Part shown: in pieces, positions 12,339-21,568 of the stretch
Layout: each line of letters begins with the position of its first letter
Position numbering within the stretch: the first letter of the stretch is position 1
Source: Paraburkholderia metrosideri
GTDB taxonomy: Bacteria; Pseudomonadota; Gammaproteobacteria; Burkholderiales; Burkholderiaceae
Direction of reading: 5' to 3'
Assembly (NCBI RefSeq): GCF_904848625.1
Contig: NZ_CAJHCP010000003.1
Coordinates: 310,001 to 374,000, forward strand
DNA length: 64,000 bases
Position numbers and translations under genes: made by a program
The notes under the pieces: generated by a model
What the model saw: only the letters and a program-made list of their open reading frames with translations
Databases searched by the model: none
Told to the model about the DNA's origin: nothing

Positions 12339-12998
12339 ATGACCCTGAAGCTCTATGCCCACCCGTTCTCGTCGTATTGCCAGAAAGTCCTGACCGCGCT
12401 CTACGAAAACGACACGCCGTTCGAGCTGCGTCTACTCGCACACGACGATCCGCAAGTGATGGCCGAATTCGCCGAACTGTGGCCGATCAGGCGCTTTCCG
12501 GTGCTGGTGGACGGCAGCAGAACCGTGGTCGAGGCGAGCATCATCATTGAATATCTCGGGCTCTATCACGCGGGGGCGACACCGCTTCTTCCCACTGACG
12601 CCCGTGCCGCGCTGGAAGTGCGCAGCATGGACCGCTTCTTCGACAACTACGTGTCCACCCCGCAGCAGAAAATCGTCTACGACAGCATGCGCGCTGAAAC
12701 CGAGCGCGATCCGCACGCGGTCGCCGACGCGCGCGCGATGCTCGACACCGCCTACGCATGGCTCGACAAGGTGATGGCCACGCGCGAATGGGCGGCCGGC
12801 GACACCTTCAGCCTCGCCGATTGCGGAGCCGGGCCGTTCCTGTTTTACGCCGACTGGACGCATGCCATCGGCGCGCAATTCGAGCATGTGCGCGCCTATC
12901 GCAAGCGCTTGCTGGCGAGGCCATCGTTTGCGCGCGCGGTCGACGAAGCGCGGCCATATCGCCCGCTGTTTCCACTCGGCGCGCCTGAGCGCGATTAG
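12339..12998 (+). CDS. Glutathione S-transferase family protein
   Basis: This 219-residue protein has a thioredoxin-like N-terminal domain (MTLKLYAHPFSSYCQKV; the SSYC segment takes the place of the catalytic Ser/Cys; RRFPVLVDG supplies the cis-proline and V-E-A-S binds the glutathione gamma-glutamyl group) and an all-alpha C-terminal domain containing FSLADCGAGPFLFY. The substrate is unknown. An in-frame GTG nine bases upstream is an alternative start; the ATG fits the family N-terminus better. Confidence 0.9.
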   Translation: MTLKLYAHPFSSYCQKVLTALYENDTPFELRLLAHDDPQVMAEFAELWPIRRFPVLVDGSRTVVEASIIIEYLGLYHAGATPLLPTDARAALEVRSMDRFFDNYVSTPQQKIVYDSMRAETERDPHAVADARAMLDTAYAWLDKVMATREWAAGDTFSLADCGAGPFLFYADWTHAIGAQFEHVRAYRKRLLARPSFARAVDEARPYRPLFPLGAPERD

Positions 12999-13118
12999 GC
13001 CCGACTGAGTGCCCTCGCCACGCAACCCAAAAACGCGACCCTGATTGCGACAACAATTTTTCCACCCTATACACTTCACCTCGACAGGCACTTCCGCCCA
13101 TCACCCTTAAGGCAAACC

Positions 13119-14036
13119 ATGGACCGTTTCGAAGCGATGGAGATATTTACCCGTGTGGTCGAAGCGAACAGCTTCACCAAGGTATCCGAATCGCTCGACC
13201 TGCCGCGCGCCAAAGTCAGCCGCACGATCCAGGCGCTGGAGGAGCACGTCGGCGTACGTCTGCTGAATCGTTCGACACGTCAGGTGAGCGTCACCGAAGA
13301 CGGCGCCGCGTTCTACGAGCGTTGCGTGAGCATCCTCGCGGAAGTCGCCGACGCCGAGTCGTCGCTGTCGAACAAGCGCGAGAATCCGGCCGGCACGATC
13401 CGCGTCGATACATCCGGCACGCTTGCCCGCGCGTTGCTGCTGCCCGCGCTCGACGACTTCTACCGGCAATACCCGGAGATCGACGTGCGGCTCGGTCTCG
13501 CCGATCGCAACATCGACCTGATTCAGGATGGGGTGGACTGCGTGATCCGGATGGGCACGCCGGAAGAATCGAGCCTCGTCGCACGACGCATTGGCCACGC
13601 GCGCATCGTCACGTGCGCATCGCCCGCGTATCTGGAGAAACACGGCACACCCACCACGCTCGACGAACTCGCCGAGCATCGCGCCGTCAACTATGTGTCC
13701 GCGCGCAGCGGCAAGACCTTTCCGTTCGAATACGAGGTGAACGGCGACATCGCGAAAGTGACGCTGAATAGCGTGCTCGCGGTGAATGACGGCTCGGTCT
13801 ACATCGGCGCGGCCGCGCTCGGCCACGGCATCATCCAGCCGTCGCGCTTCATGGTCGCCGAGTTGATCAACGAAGGTGCGCTGAAGGAAATTCTCACGAA
13901 CTACACGAGCCCCGGCACGCCGCTGTCGATCCTCTACGCGCATCGTCGCAATCTGAGTTCGCGGCTGCGCGCGTTTATCGATTGGGTGAGTGAGTTGGCG
14001 CGTAACAATCCGGATCTACGCATCGCGGACGCTTGA
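13119..14036 (+). CDS. LysR-family transcriptional regulator
   Basis: This 305-residue regulator begins MDRFEAMEIFTRVVEANSF, the standard LysR helix-turn-helix entry, followed by AKVSRTIQALEEHVGVRLLNRSTRQVSVT. The effector-binding domain spans about 90-300. The wing and the ALLLPALDDFYRQYPEIDVRLGL segment are of the CrgA/DsdC-like subgroup with broad distribution. No target can be assigned. The upstream gene is a co-oriented glutathione transferase 120 bases away, so there is no divergent partner to suggest one. Confidence 0.92.
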   Translation: MDRFEAMEIFTRVVEANSFTKVSESLDLPRAKVSRTIQALEEHVGVRLLNRSTRQVSVTEDGAAFYERCVSILAEVADAESSLSNKRENPAGTIRVDTSGTLARALLLPALDDFYRQYPEIDVRLGLADRNIDLIQDGVDCVIRMGTPEESSLVARRIGHARIVTCASPAYLEKHGTPTTLDELAEHRAVNYVSARSGKTFPFEYEVNGDIAKVTLNSVLAVNDGSVYIGAAALGHGIIQPSRFMVAELINEGALKEILTNYTSPGTPLSILYAHRRNLSSRLRAFIDWVSELARNNPDLRIADA

Positions 14037-14050
14037 GTTCGCTGTAAGCC

Positions 14051-14094
14051 AGAAGCGGGAGCAGAAGTAGAAGCAAAAGCAAAAAGCAAAAGCC
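14051..14094. repeat. Imperfect GAAGCA/AAAAGC hexamer repeat before the convergent terminator
   Basis: About seven degenerate six-base units of the type AGAAGC, AAAAGC and AGCAAA fill the space between the LysR stop and the shared terminator. The run is purine-only on the forward strand apart from the C of each unit and one T. Confidence 0.55.
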
Positions 14095-14126
14095 CCATGC
14101 GTCGTGAAACGCATGGGGCTTTTTTC
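14087..14126 (+). terminator. Shared terminator between the LysR gene and the sugar ABC operon
   Basis: An 11-bp stem (GCCCCATGCGT with ACGCATGGGGC) is bounded by AAAA on the left and TTTTTT on the right, so it can stop transcription from both converging genes. Confidence 0.85.
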
Positions 14127-14168
14127 ACTCCGGCATTCGCATGACACCGAATGCCGGCAATCCGTCAC

Positions 14169-15284
14169 TCAGGCAATCCGCTCTTCGTTCGCCGGATCGA
14201 ACAACACCGCCTTCGACGTATCGAACAGCAGCGTCGTGTTCGTCAACGGCTGCGGGTTCGACGCCGGGTGCACGCGGCTCACCACACGCTTGCCGTTGAC
14301 CTGTGCGAACACCAGCGTGTCCGGGCCGGTCGGCTCGATCACGTCGACCTTCACTTCGACCGGTTGCAGCTTCGAATCGTCGCCATGTGCGCCGCGTGCG
14401 TCGGTAATACGCTCCGGACGCAGGCCGAGAATCACTTCACGGCCAACATGCGACTTCACCTTCGACGACTCGAACGGCAGGTTCAGCACCTTGCGCGTCA
14501 CGCCCGTGTCCAGTTCGATGCCGACACCCGAGCCTTGCTCGACGAGCTTGCCCTGGATGAAGTTCATCGGCGGCGCGCCGATGAAGCCAGCCACGAACAG
14601 GTTCGACGGCGAGTCGTAGATTTCCTGCGGCGGCCCGAATTGCTGGACGACGCCGTCTTTCATCACCGCGATACGGTCGCCGAGCGTCATCGCTTCGATC
14701 TGATCGTGCGTCACGTAGACGATCGTCGTGCCCAAGCGTTGATGCAGCAGCTTGATTTCCGAACGCATCTCGATACGCAGCTTGGCGTCGAGGTTCGACA
14801 ACGGTTCGTCGAACAGGAACATCACCGGATCGCGTGCCAATGCACGGCCCATTGCCACGCGCTGGCGCTGGCCGCCGGACAGCTGGCCCGGCTTGCGATC
14901 CAGCAGGTGAGTGATCTGCAACGTGTTCGACACGCGGTCGACGATCTGCGTCTGCTCCTGCTTCGGCACCTTGCGGATGTTCAGGCCGAACGAGATGTTC
15001 TCGCGCACCGTCATCGACGGGTACAGCGCGTACGACTGGAACACCATCGCGATATCGCGATCTTTCGGCGACAGGTTGTTCACCGTCTTGCCATCGATCT
15101 GGATCTCGCCCTTGGTCACGGTTTCGAGGCCGGCAATCATGTTGAGCAGCGTCGACTTACCGCAGCCCGAGCCGCCGACCAGAATCAGGAACTGGCCGTC
15201 TTCGATGTCGATATTGACACCCTTCAGAACCGGCACCCCGTTCGGGTAAGTCTTGTACACGTCACGGATGGAAAGGCTTGCCAT
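14169..15284 (-). CDS. Sugar ABC transporter ATP-binding protein (MalK/UgpC type)
   Basis: This 371-residue ATPase energises a carbohydrate importer. Walker A GGSGCGKSTLLNMIAGLE lies at about 37-54, the signature LSGGQRQRVAMGRALAR near 134-150, Walker B VMFLFDEPLSNLDAKLR near 154-170, and the switch histidine in VTHDQIEAMTLGDRIAVM. The C-terminal 130 residues form the MOP/OB regulatory domain of MalK relatives. Automatic pipelines often label this subgroup UgpC. The neighbouring zwf-pgl-glk operon and the importer layout make glucose, in the manner of Pseudomonas GtsD, the better guess. It is the last gene of the leftward operon. Confidence 0.95.
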   Translation of the reverse strand: MASLSIRDVYKTYPNGVPVLKGVNIDIEDGQFLILVGGSGCGKSTLLNMIAGLETVTKGEIQIDGKTVNNLSPKDRDIAMVFQSYALYPSMTVRENISFGLNIRKVPKQEQTQIVDRVSNTLQITHLLDRKPGQLSGGQRQRVAMGRALARDPVMFLFDEPLSNLDAKLRIEMRSEIKLLHQRLGTTIVYVTHDQIEAMTLGDRIAVMKDGVVQQFGPPQEIYDSPSNLFVAGFIGAPPMNFIQGKLVEQGSGVGIELDTGVTRKVLNLPFESSKVKSHVGREVILGLRPERITDARGAHGDDSKLQPVEVKVDVIEPTGPDTLVFAQVNGKRVVSRVHPASNPQPLTNTTLLFDTSKAVLFDPANEERIA

Positions 15285-15390
15285 GCTGTGAATCCTCTTG
15301 TCTCTGGTACTGCCTGAAAACGTCTTTTAACGGATCGCGGCGGTGCTATTCAGTGAAGCGCCGCCGCGCTCGGATAGTCTGGCGAGGCGC

Positions 15391-16248
15391 TTAGCCCTTC
15401 ACCGCGCCCGCTGTCAGGCCGCGCACGAAATAGCGTCCGGCAACGATATAGACCAGCAGGGTCGGCAATGCGGCGATGATCGCGCCGGCCATGTCCACGT
15501 TGTATTCCTTCACGCCGGTCGAGGTGTTCACGAGGTTGTTCAGCGCCACCGTGATCGGCATCGAATCGACACCGGAGAACACAATCCCGAACAGGAAGTC
15601 ATTCCAGATCTGCGTGAATTGCCAGATCAGGCACACCATGAAAATCGGCAGCGACACCGGCAGCAGGATCTTCGTGAAAATCGTGAAGAAACCCGCGCCG
15701 TCGATGCGCGCCGCTTTCACGAGTTCAGCCGGAATGCTGACGTAGAAGTTGCGGAAGAACATCGTGGTGAACGCAATACCGTAGATCACGTGCACCAGCA
15801 CGAGACCGCTCGTCGTATTCGACAGGCCGAGCATGCCTTCGAAGCGCGCCATCGGCAGCAGGATCGCCTGGAACGGGATGAAGCAGCCGACCAGCAACAT
15901 CGTGAAGATCGGATCGGCACCGCGGAAACGCCAGTGCGTGAGCACATAACCGTTGAACGCGCCGACGATCGACGAGATCAGCACGGCGGGAATCACCATC
16001 CGCACCGAGTTCATGAAGAACGGCTGCATACCGTCGCAACGCACACCCGTACAGGCGCCGCTCCATGCCTTGATCCATGGATCGAAGGACCAATGGGTAG
16101 GCGGCGTAAGCAGGTTGCCGGTGCGCAGCTGGTCGATGTCCTTGAACGACGTGGACAGCATCACGTACAGCGGGAACAGGAAATACAGGGCGAACAGGAA
16201 CAGGGCCGCATAAATGACGGCACGGCTGATCGTCATCTTAGGCTGCAT
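15391..16248 (-). CDS. Sugar ABC transporter permease (MalG type)
   Basis: This 285-residue inner-membrane protein has six membrane segments; the first is AVIYAALFLFALYFLFPLYVML. The EAA loop that docks on the ATPase reads ELVKAARIDGAGFFTIFTKILLP (about 177-199). A periplasmic loop with two cysteines (ACTGVRCDGM) lies after the first segment. Its start overlaps the end of the other permease by 11 bases, indicating translational coupling. Confidence 0.94.
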   Translation of the reverse strand: MQPKMTISRAVIYAALFLFALYFLFPLYVMLSTSFKDIDQLRTGNLLTPPTHWSFDPWIKAWSGACTGVRCDGMQPFFMNSVRMVIPAVLISSIVGAFNGYVLTHWRFRGADPIFTMLLVGCFIPFQAILLPMARFEGMLGLSNTTSGLVLVHVIYGIAFTTMFFRNFYVSIPAELVKAARIDGAGFFTIFTKILLPVSLPIFMVCLIWQFTQIWNDFLFGIVFSGVDSMPITVALNNLVNTSTGVKEYNVDMAGAIIAALPTLLVYIVAGRYFVRGLTAGAVKG

Positions 16249-17176
16249 TGCGGGTGCTCCTCGATTCCAGATACATCAGCGGCACGAGCACGGCCACAAC
16301 GGTAGCGAGCATCATCATCGACGATGCCGCGCCGACGCCCAGCTGCCCGCGATTGAACGAAAACGTGTACATGAAAATAGCCGGCAGCGACGTCGACGTG
16401 CCCGGACCGCCCGCGGTCAACGCGACGACCAGGTCGAACGTCTTGATGGTGATGTGGCAAAGAATCAGCAGCACGGAGAAGAACACCGGCCGCATGCTCG
16501 GAATCACGATCTTGCGGTAGATGGTCGGCAGGTTCGCGCCGTCCATCTGCGCGGCCTTGAAGATTTCACCGTCGACACCACGCAAGCCCGCGAGGAACAG
16601 CGCCATCACGAAGCCGGTGGATTGCCACACGGCCGCGATCACGACGCAGAAAATCGCCTTGTCGGGGTCGCCGAGCCAGCTGAACGAGAAGCTCGTCCAG
16701 CCCCAGTCGTGAAACACTTTCTCGAGGCCGACGCTCGGCGTCATGATCCATTGCCATGCCGTACCCGTCACGATGAACGACAGCGCCATCGGGTACAGGA
16801 ACACCGCGCGCAGCGCGCCTTCATTGCGGATCTGCTGATCGAGCAGAATGGCAAGGAACAGGCCCAGGCCGATACAGATACCGATGAACGGAATGCCGAA
16901 CCAGCCAAGATTCGCTGCCGACGTCCAGAACACGTCGTTGGCGAACAGTTCCCGGTAGCGGTCGAGACCGGCGAATTCATAGCGAGGCATCAGCCGCGAA
17001 TTGGACAGCGACAGATAACCGGTAATTGCGATAAAGCCATACACGAAGATCAGACTGATCACGACGCTGGGTGCGAGCACCAGCTTCGGAATCCAGCGAT
17101 CGGCAAGGGCCGCCATGGGCGACGTGCGGCGGGTGGCCGAGGCCGTTTTCCCGTTTCCGCTGATAGAAGCAGTCAC
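16238..17176 (-). CDS. Sugar ABC transporter permease (MalF type)
   Basis: This 312-residue inner-membrane subunit has six membrane segments after a short basic N-terminus. The EAA loop is EIFKAAQMDGANLPTIYRKIVIP. The GTG at 17176 is preferred because an AGGAG ribosome site lies seven bases upstream; a longer ATG-started reading frame to 17296 has a non-membrane, arginine-rich extension with no ribosome site. It pairs with the overlapping second permease to form the heterodimeric channel. Confidence 0.92.
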   Translation of the reverse strand: MTASISGNGKTASATRRTSPMAALADRWIPKLVLAPSVVISLIFVYGFIAITGYLSLSNSRLMPRYEFAGLDRYRELFANDVFWTSAANLGWFGIPFIGICIGLGLFLAILLDQQIRNEGALRAVFLYPMALSFIVTGTAWQWIMTPSVGLEKVFHDWGWTSFSFSWLGDPDKAIFCVVIAAVWQSTGFVMALFLAGLRGVDGEIFKAAQMDGANLPTIYRKIVIPSMRPVFFSVLLILCHITIKTFDLVVALTAGGPGTSTSLPAIFMYTFSFNRGQLGVGAASSMMMLATVVAVLVPLMYLESRSTRNAA

Positions 17177-17329
17177 TACTCGACTCCTGCTGAAACTGTA
17201 CCGTCGGACTACTCGCGCGTGAATGGCGCGAGCCCTCTGCGGCATAGGTGTGACTCTATGAAACCAGGGGTGAAGCCACTGCTGCACAGCCAACACAGCA
17301 GATGCAGCAGCGGCTTGAAGAACGCGCCC

Positions 17330-17363
17330 GGCGCGTCCCTTTCAGGAGGCCTTCGGGCGCGCC
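17330..17363 (-). other. GC-rich hairpin between binding-protein and permease genes
   Basis: GGCGCG and CGCGCC enclose an AGGCC-containing loop just after the binding-protein stop on the reverse strand. There is no T-run. Hairpins at this position in sugar importer operons commonly protect the binding-protein mRNA or attenuate downstream transcription, giving an excess of binding protein. That role here is inference. Confidence 0.4.
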
Positions 17364-17379
17364 ACTTCGCTTACTTCAC

Positions 17380-18627
17380 TTACTTGGTCTTCGCTGCCTT
17401 CGCGAGAGCGGCAACTGCCGTCTTCGAATCTTCCTGCGAGTTCATGAACTTCGTGACCACGTCGGAGATTGCGCCTGCTGCTGCATCCGGTTGAGCCATG
17501 CCGTGTGCCAGCGAAGGCACGTAGCCGCCCGACTTGATTGCAACCTGTTCATCCGCGTACGACTTCTTCGCGCAGTCGTCGAACTTGGCCATCGACACGC
17601 CCAGACGAACCGGGATCGAACCCTTGTTCAGGCTGAACTGTTCCTGGAAGTCCGGCGTCATGATCGTCTTGGCGAGAGCCAATTGACCCGGCGTAGCTTC
17701 CTTCGCGCCCTTCTGCTGGAAGAACACGAACGAGTCGACGTTGAACGTGTAGGACTTTTCCGTGCCCGGCACAGCAGCGCAGACGTAGTCCGTGCCCGAC
17801 TTCTTGCCGGCGTTGGCGAATTCGCCCTTCGCCCAGTCGCCCATGAACTGCATACCAGCCTTGCCGTTGATGACCATGGCGGTAGCCAGGTTCCAGTCAC
17901 GGCCCGTGCGGCCTGCGTCGAAGTAGCCCTGGATCTTGCGGACCGTATCGAACACCTGGACCATCTGATCCGACGTCAGCGTCTTTTCGTCGAGGTCGAC
18001 GATCGCCTTCTTGTAGAAGCCCGCGCCTTGCGACAGCACGACGTCTTCCCACAGCGTCAGGTCTTGCCACGGCTGACCGCCCATGGCGATCGGCTGGATG
18101 CCGGCGGCCTTCATCTTGTCGGCTACAGCGAAGAACTCAGGCCACGTGGTCGGAACCTTGCCGCCTGCCTTGTCCAGTGCTGCCTTGTTGATGTACAGCC
18201 AGTTCACGCGGTGCACCGAGAACGGTGCTGCAACGTAGTGACCGTCGGCGTGCATGATCTTGTCGATTTCCGGCGGCAGGTTCTTCTTCCAGTCGCCAGC
18301 AGCCGCGTCGATCGGCACCAGTACGCCTTGCGAAGCCCAGTCCTGGATCAGCGGACCCTTGATCTGTGCCGCGCTCGGTGCGTTGCCCGAGATGACCTGC
18401 GTCTTGAGTGCCGTCATGGCAGCCGCGCCCGCGCCGCCTGCAACCGCGAAGTCCTTCCACGTGTAACCTTGCTTCGTCATGTCGTCCTTGAGGACGCCGA
18501 CGGCTTTCGATTCGCCGCCCGAAGTCCACCAGTGCAACACTTCGATCGACTCAGCGGCTTGCACAGCCGAGACGCCACACATCAGACCTGCGGCGCACAA
18601 AGCGCCCATGATCGCGCGAAATTTCAT
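17380..18627 (-). CDS. Sugar ABC transporter substrate-binding protein (probable glucose, GtsA-like)
   Basis: This 415-residue periplasmic protein has a signal peptide (MKFRAIMGALCAAGLMCGVSAVQA, cleavage near residue 24) and then IEVLHWWTSGGESKAVGVL, the hallmark of the extracellular solute-binding family 1 glucose/mannose branch. Many conserved tryptophans and aromatic residues line the predicted sugar site. The gene has a strong GGAGGAG ribosome site and is the first gene of the leftward importer operon, 565 bases from the divergent zwf. Glucose as substrate is inferred from the family and from this neighbour. Confidence 0.94.
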   Translation of the reverse strand: MKFRAIMGALCAAGLMCGVSAVQAAESIEVLHWWTSGGESKAVGVLKDDMTKQGYTWKDFAVAGGAGAAAMTALKTQVISGNAPSAAQIKGPLIQDWASQGVLVPIDAAAGDWKKNLPPEIDKIMHADGHYVAAPFSVHRVNWLYINKAALDKAGGKVPTTWPEFFAVADKMKAAGIQPIAMGGQPWQDLTLWEDVVLSQGAGFYKKAIVDLDEKTLTSDQMVQVFDTVRKIQGYFDAGRTGRDWNLATAMVINGKAGMQFMGDWAKGEFANAGKKSGTDYVCAAVPGTEKSYTFNVDSFVFFQQKGAKEATPGQLALAKTIMTPDFQEQFSLNKGSIPVRLGVSMAKFDDCAKKSYADEQVAIKSGGYVPSLAHGMAQPDAAAGAISDVVTKFMNSQEDSKTAVAALAKAAKTK

Positions 18628-19063
18628 TGCTTATCTCCTCCAGACACCTGAACAAAAAACAAATGGCCCCTGATGTCGCCAGGGTGCTGTGGTTGGTTCA
18701 AACAGGCAAAACACTGGGCGATCGAGCACGGTCGGGCGCATGCGCGAGGGCATGTGCCGGCGGACCGATGTCCGGCCGCTAGAAGCTCAAGAGATGAGTG
18801 GTTCGGGATGCAACTGTTTGTCTCCTCTTTTGATTTTTGCCTGCCCGCGTTGGGCGCGGCAGACTCGAGGTGCCTTGCACGTCAAATCGGGCAACCACCC
18901 TTGCCGGCCGGTCAACGCCCTGGCTTTCCGTAAGGGCCGCCTAGGGCATGCTGGCACGTGCCGACACATAATGTCCGTTAACATGCAGGGACGCTCGCCG
19001 ATTCGGGAAAACGCGCATCTTGCATAACATCGCACGCTTTTTTCATCGAATTAGCGCTACCTC
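18628..19063. other. Divergent intergenic region, sugar importer / zwf
   Basis: With the zwf promoter segment this forms a 565-bp gap. It should contain the leftward promoter of the importer operon, but no boxes are convincing. Its right end (about 18970-19063) is distinctly AT-richer than its surroundings, leading into the zwf promoter. I see no second HexR palindrome on the importer side and no gene-like ORF. Confidence 0.5.
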
Positions 19064-19091
19064 TTGATTTGGATTGTAGTTAAACTACAAT
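19064..19091 (+). promoter_or_regulatory. Predicted sigma-70 promoter of zwf-pgl-glk/hexR
   Basis: TTGATT (19064-19069) and TACAAT (19086-19091) are separated by 16 bases and lie about 100 bases upstream of the zwf ATG. The HexR palindrome occupies the spacer and most of the -10 hexamer, which is the expected geometry for repression by steric block. Confidence 0.65.
19074..19090. promoter_or_regulatory. HexR operator (17-bp perfect palindrome)
   Basis: TTGTAGTTAAACTACAA is a perfect inverted repeat around a central A. Its inner 15 bases match the published HexR consensus TGTARTTWWAYTACA of proteobacteria at every position. The regulator domain of the glk/hexR fusion in the same operon is the obvious ligand. 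In other bacteria HexR is released from DNA by 2-keto-3-deoxy-6-phosphogluconate, an Entner-Doudoroff intermediate made downstream of Zwf and Pgl. Confidence 0.85.
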
Positions 19092-19192
19092 TCAGTGTCA
19101 AAAAATATTTTATCGGACTACGGTCGCCTTTTCGGACAATGCGCGAACCATACGCGCTCAGCGCGGCGACCCCAGGACATCGACGGAGACTC

Positions 19193-20656
19193 ATGCAAAC
19201 CGATTCAAGCTTCACCTTCGTTCTCTTCGGCGGAACCGGCGATCTGTCGATGCGCAAGATCCTGCCGGCACTGTTTGAAGCACACCGTGCGGGCGGCATG
19301 CTCGCCGACAGCGGCAAGATCGTCGCGGTGGCACGTCACGCGGCGAATCGCGACGAATACCTGCAATGGGTGAACGAACACGTCAAACCGCATGTGTCGA
19401 AGAAGGGTGTAGATGAAGCGGCATGGGCGAGCTTCCTCACGCGTATCGAGTTCGTGAAGATCGATCTCGGCAATCCGGAAGACTTCACTCATCTGCGCGA
19501 CGCGATCCAGGACTTGCCTGGCATTCGGGTGTTCTATCTGGCCACGGGGCCGTCGCTGTTCGTGCCGATCTGTCACGCGCTGGCGTCGGTCGGCCTCAAT
19601 GAAAATGCGCGCATCGTGCTGGAAAAGCCGCTCGGCTATGACCTGAAGTCGTCGAATGCGATCAACGACGCAGTCGGCAAGATCTTCGCCGAAGAACAGA
19701 TCTACCGGATCGACCACTACCTCGGTAAAGAGCCGGTGCAGAACCTGCTCGCGCTGCGCTTCGGCAATGCGCTGTTCGAACCGTTGTGGCGTCGCGAGTG
19801 GGTCGAGAGCATCCAGATCACGATTGCGGAAGAACTCGGCGTCGAAGCACGCGGGGACTTCTACGACAACACCGGCGCGTTGCGCGACATGGTGCAAAAC
19901 CATTTGCTGCAACTGCTTTCCATCGTCGCGATGGAGCCGCCGCACTCAATGGATTCCGACTCGGTCCGCGACGAAAAGCTGCGCGTGCTGCGCGCGCTGA
20001 AGCCGATCGATCCGAATGAAATCGGCAAGGTCGCGGTGCGCGGTCAGTATCATGCGGGCGGCATTCGCGGTACGCCCGTGCCGGCATATGCGACCGAACC
20101 CGGCGTGAAGCCCGACAGCACGACCGAGACCTTCGTCGCATTGAAAGTCGAAATCGAAAACTGGCGCTGGGCCGGCGTGCCGTTTTTCCTGCGCACCGGC
20201 AAGCGCCTGGCGGATCGCGTCGCCGAAATCGTCGTGAATTTTCGTGCGGTGCCGCATTCGGCACTGGGCGCTTCAGCATTGCGCGCCGGTGCGAACCGTC
20301 TCGTGATCCGGCTGCAGCCGAATGAAACGATTCGCCTCTACTGTCTCGCCAAGCAGCCCGGCGAAGGCATGAACCTCGCGAGCGTCCACCTCGATCTCGC
20401 GTTCGACCAGTTCTTCCGCGAAGGGCAGATGGAGGCGTATCAGCGTCTGTTGCTCGACGTGATCAACGGACGCCTCGCGCTGTTCGTGCGCCGCGACGAG
20501 CAGGAAGCCGCATGGCGCTGGGTCGAGCCGATCCTGAACGACTGGAAGGCGTCGAACAAGCCACCCAAGCCCTACGCATCGGGCACCTGGGGACCGGCCG
20601 CCGCCAGCGCGATGCTCGCGCAGCATGGCACCTGCTGGCTCGAAGAAGAGAATTGA
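19193..20656 (+). CDS. zwf: Glucose-6-phosphate 1-dehydrogenase
   Basis: This 487-residue enzyme oxidises glucose 6-phosphate to 6-phosphogluconolactone, feeding the Entner-Doudoroff and pentose phosphate routes. The coenzyme motif FGGTGDLSMRKILPAL is at about 11-26 and the substrate/catalytic segment RIDHYLGKEPVQN, holding the essential His and Lys, near 173-185. The ATG at 19193 has a CGGAGA ribosome site and gives MQTDSSFTFVLFGG; the frame stays open upstream into the promoter region but has no ribosome site there. It is the first gene of the zwf-pgl-glk/hexR operon. Confidence 0.97.
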   Translation: MQTDSSFTFVLFGGTGDLSMRKILPALFEAHRAGGMLADSGKIVAVARHAANRDEYLQWVNEHVKPHVSKKGVDEAAWASFLTRIEFVKIDLGNPEDFTHLRDAIQDLPGIRVFYLATGPSLFVPICHALASVGLNENARIVLEKPLGYDLKSSNAINDAVGKIFAEEQIYRIDHYLGKEPVQNLLALRFGNALFEPLWRREWVESIQITIAEELGVEARGDFYDNTGALRDMVQNHLLQLLSIVAMEPPHSMDSDSVRDEKLRVLRALKPIDPNEIGKVAVRGQYHAGGIRGTPVPAYATEPGVKPDSTTETFVALKVEIENWRWAGVPFFLRTGKRLADRVAEIVVNFRAVPHSALGASALRAGANRLVIRLQPNETIRLYCLAKQPGEGMNLASVHLDLAFDQFFREGQMEAYQRLLLDVINGRLALFVRRDEQEAAWRWVEPILNDWKASNKPPKPYASGTWGPAAASAMLAQHGTCWLEEEN

Positions 20657-20845
20657 TTCACGGCGCCGCAACGAGCCCGATCACCCGATTGAACCCGCTG
20701 CGACGCCAGTCAGACCCACCGACGAACTGAACGGAATCGCGCCGGTAACGCGTAAGCGCCCACAAGGCACCCCACCCTGCGGACATCACGCGAGAGCAGG
20801 ACGGCAGATTCCGCAGATCCAACAAGAAAGCAGCACGGAGGAGAA

Positions 20846-21568
20846 GTGATCCAGCTTCACGCTTTCGACGATCAACGCGCCCAATCCGACGCGTTGGCGA
20901 AGGCGGTTGGCGACGCGTTACATGCGTCGCTCGCCGCTCAGGCGGCCGCGGCCGCTACCGGCACGACCACCGCTGCCGCCCGCCCGGCCCTGCTTGCAGT
21001 GTCCGGCGGCAGCAGTCCGCGTCCGTTCCTGCAAACGTTATCCACGCAATCTTTCGACTGGCCGCACATTGCCGTGACGCTGGTCGACGATCGCTGGGTG
21101 CCGGAGACGGACAGCGCGAGCAACTCGCAACTCGTGCACGGCACGCTGTTGCAGAATGCCGCCGCGAACACGGTGTACTGGCCGCTGGTCGACACCACAC
21201 AAGACCTCAACGCGCATGTCGCCGCGCTGAACGCCGACCCGCGCTTTAGCGCAGTGCCGGACGTCGCGATTCTCGGCATGGGCGAAGACGGCCACACGGC
21301 GTCGATCTTTGCCGACTCGCCCGAATGGGATCACGCGATCACCACCACCGAGCGCTTCGTCGCCGTGCATCCCGGCGCCGCGCCGCACGCGCGCGTGAGC
21401 TGGTCGCTCTCCGCATTGAAAGAAGTGAAGCATCTGTTTTTGCTGATCGCAGGACCGCGAAAGATGGACGTGCTGAACGCCGCCACCGCTTCGCTACAAA
21501 AAAATGCCATCTCACAGTTGGCAAACGACAAGGGAGTGAGACTCGATGTCTACTGGTGTGCAAACTAA
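20846..21568 (+). CDS. pgl: 6-Phosphogluconolactonase
   Basis: This 240-residue protein hydrolyses the lactone made by Zwf. It shows [17 protein letters not shown] (phosphate binding), [17 protein letters not shown] and [20 protein letters not shown], the three family motifs. It starts with GTG directly behind GGAGGAGA. Its 3' end overlaps the glucokinase start by 23 bases, which indicates coupled translation. Confidence 0.96.
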   Translation: MIQLHAFDDQRAQSDALAKAVGDALHASLAAQAAAAATGTTTAAARPALLAVSGGSSPRPFLQTLSTQSFDWPHIAVTLVDDRWVPETDSASNSQLVHGTLLQNAAANTVYWPLVDTTQDLNAHVAALNADPRFSAVPDVAILGMGEDGHTASIFADSPEWDHAITTTERFVAVHPGAAPHARVSWSLSALKEVKHLFLLIAGPRKMDVLNAATASLQKNAISQLANDKGVRLDVYWCAN

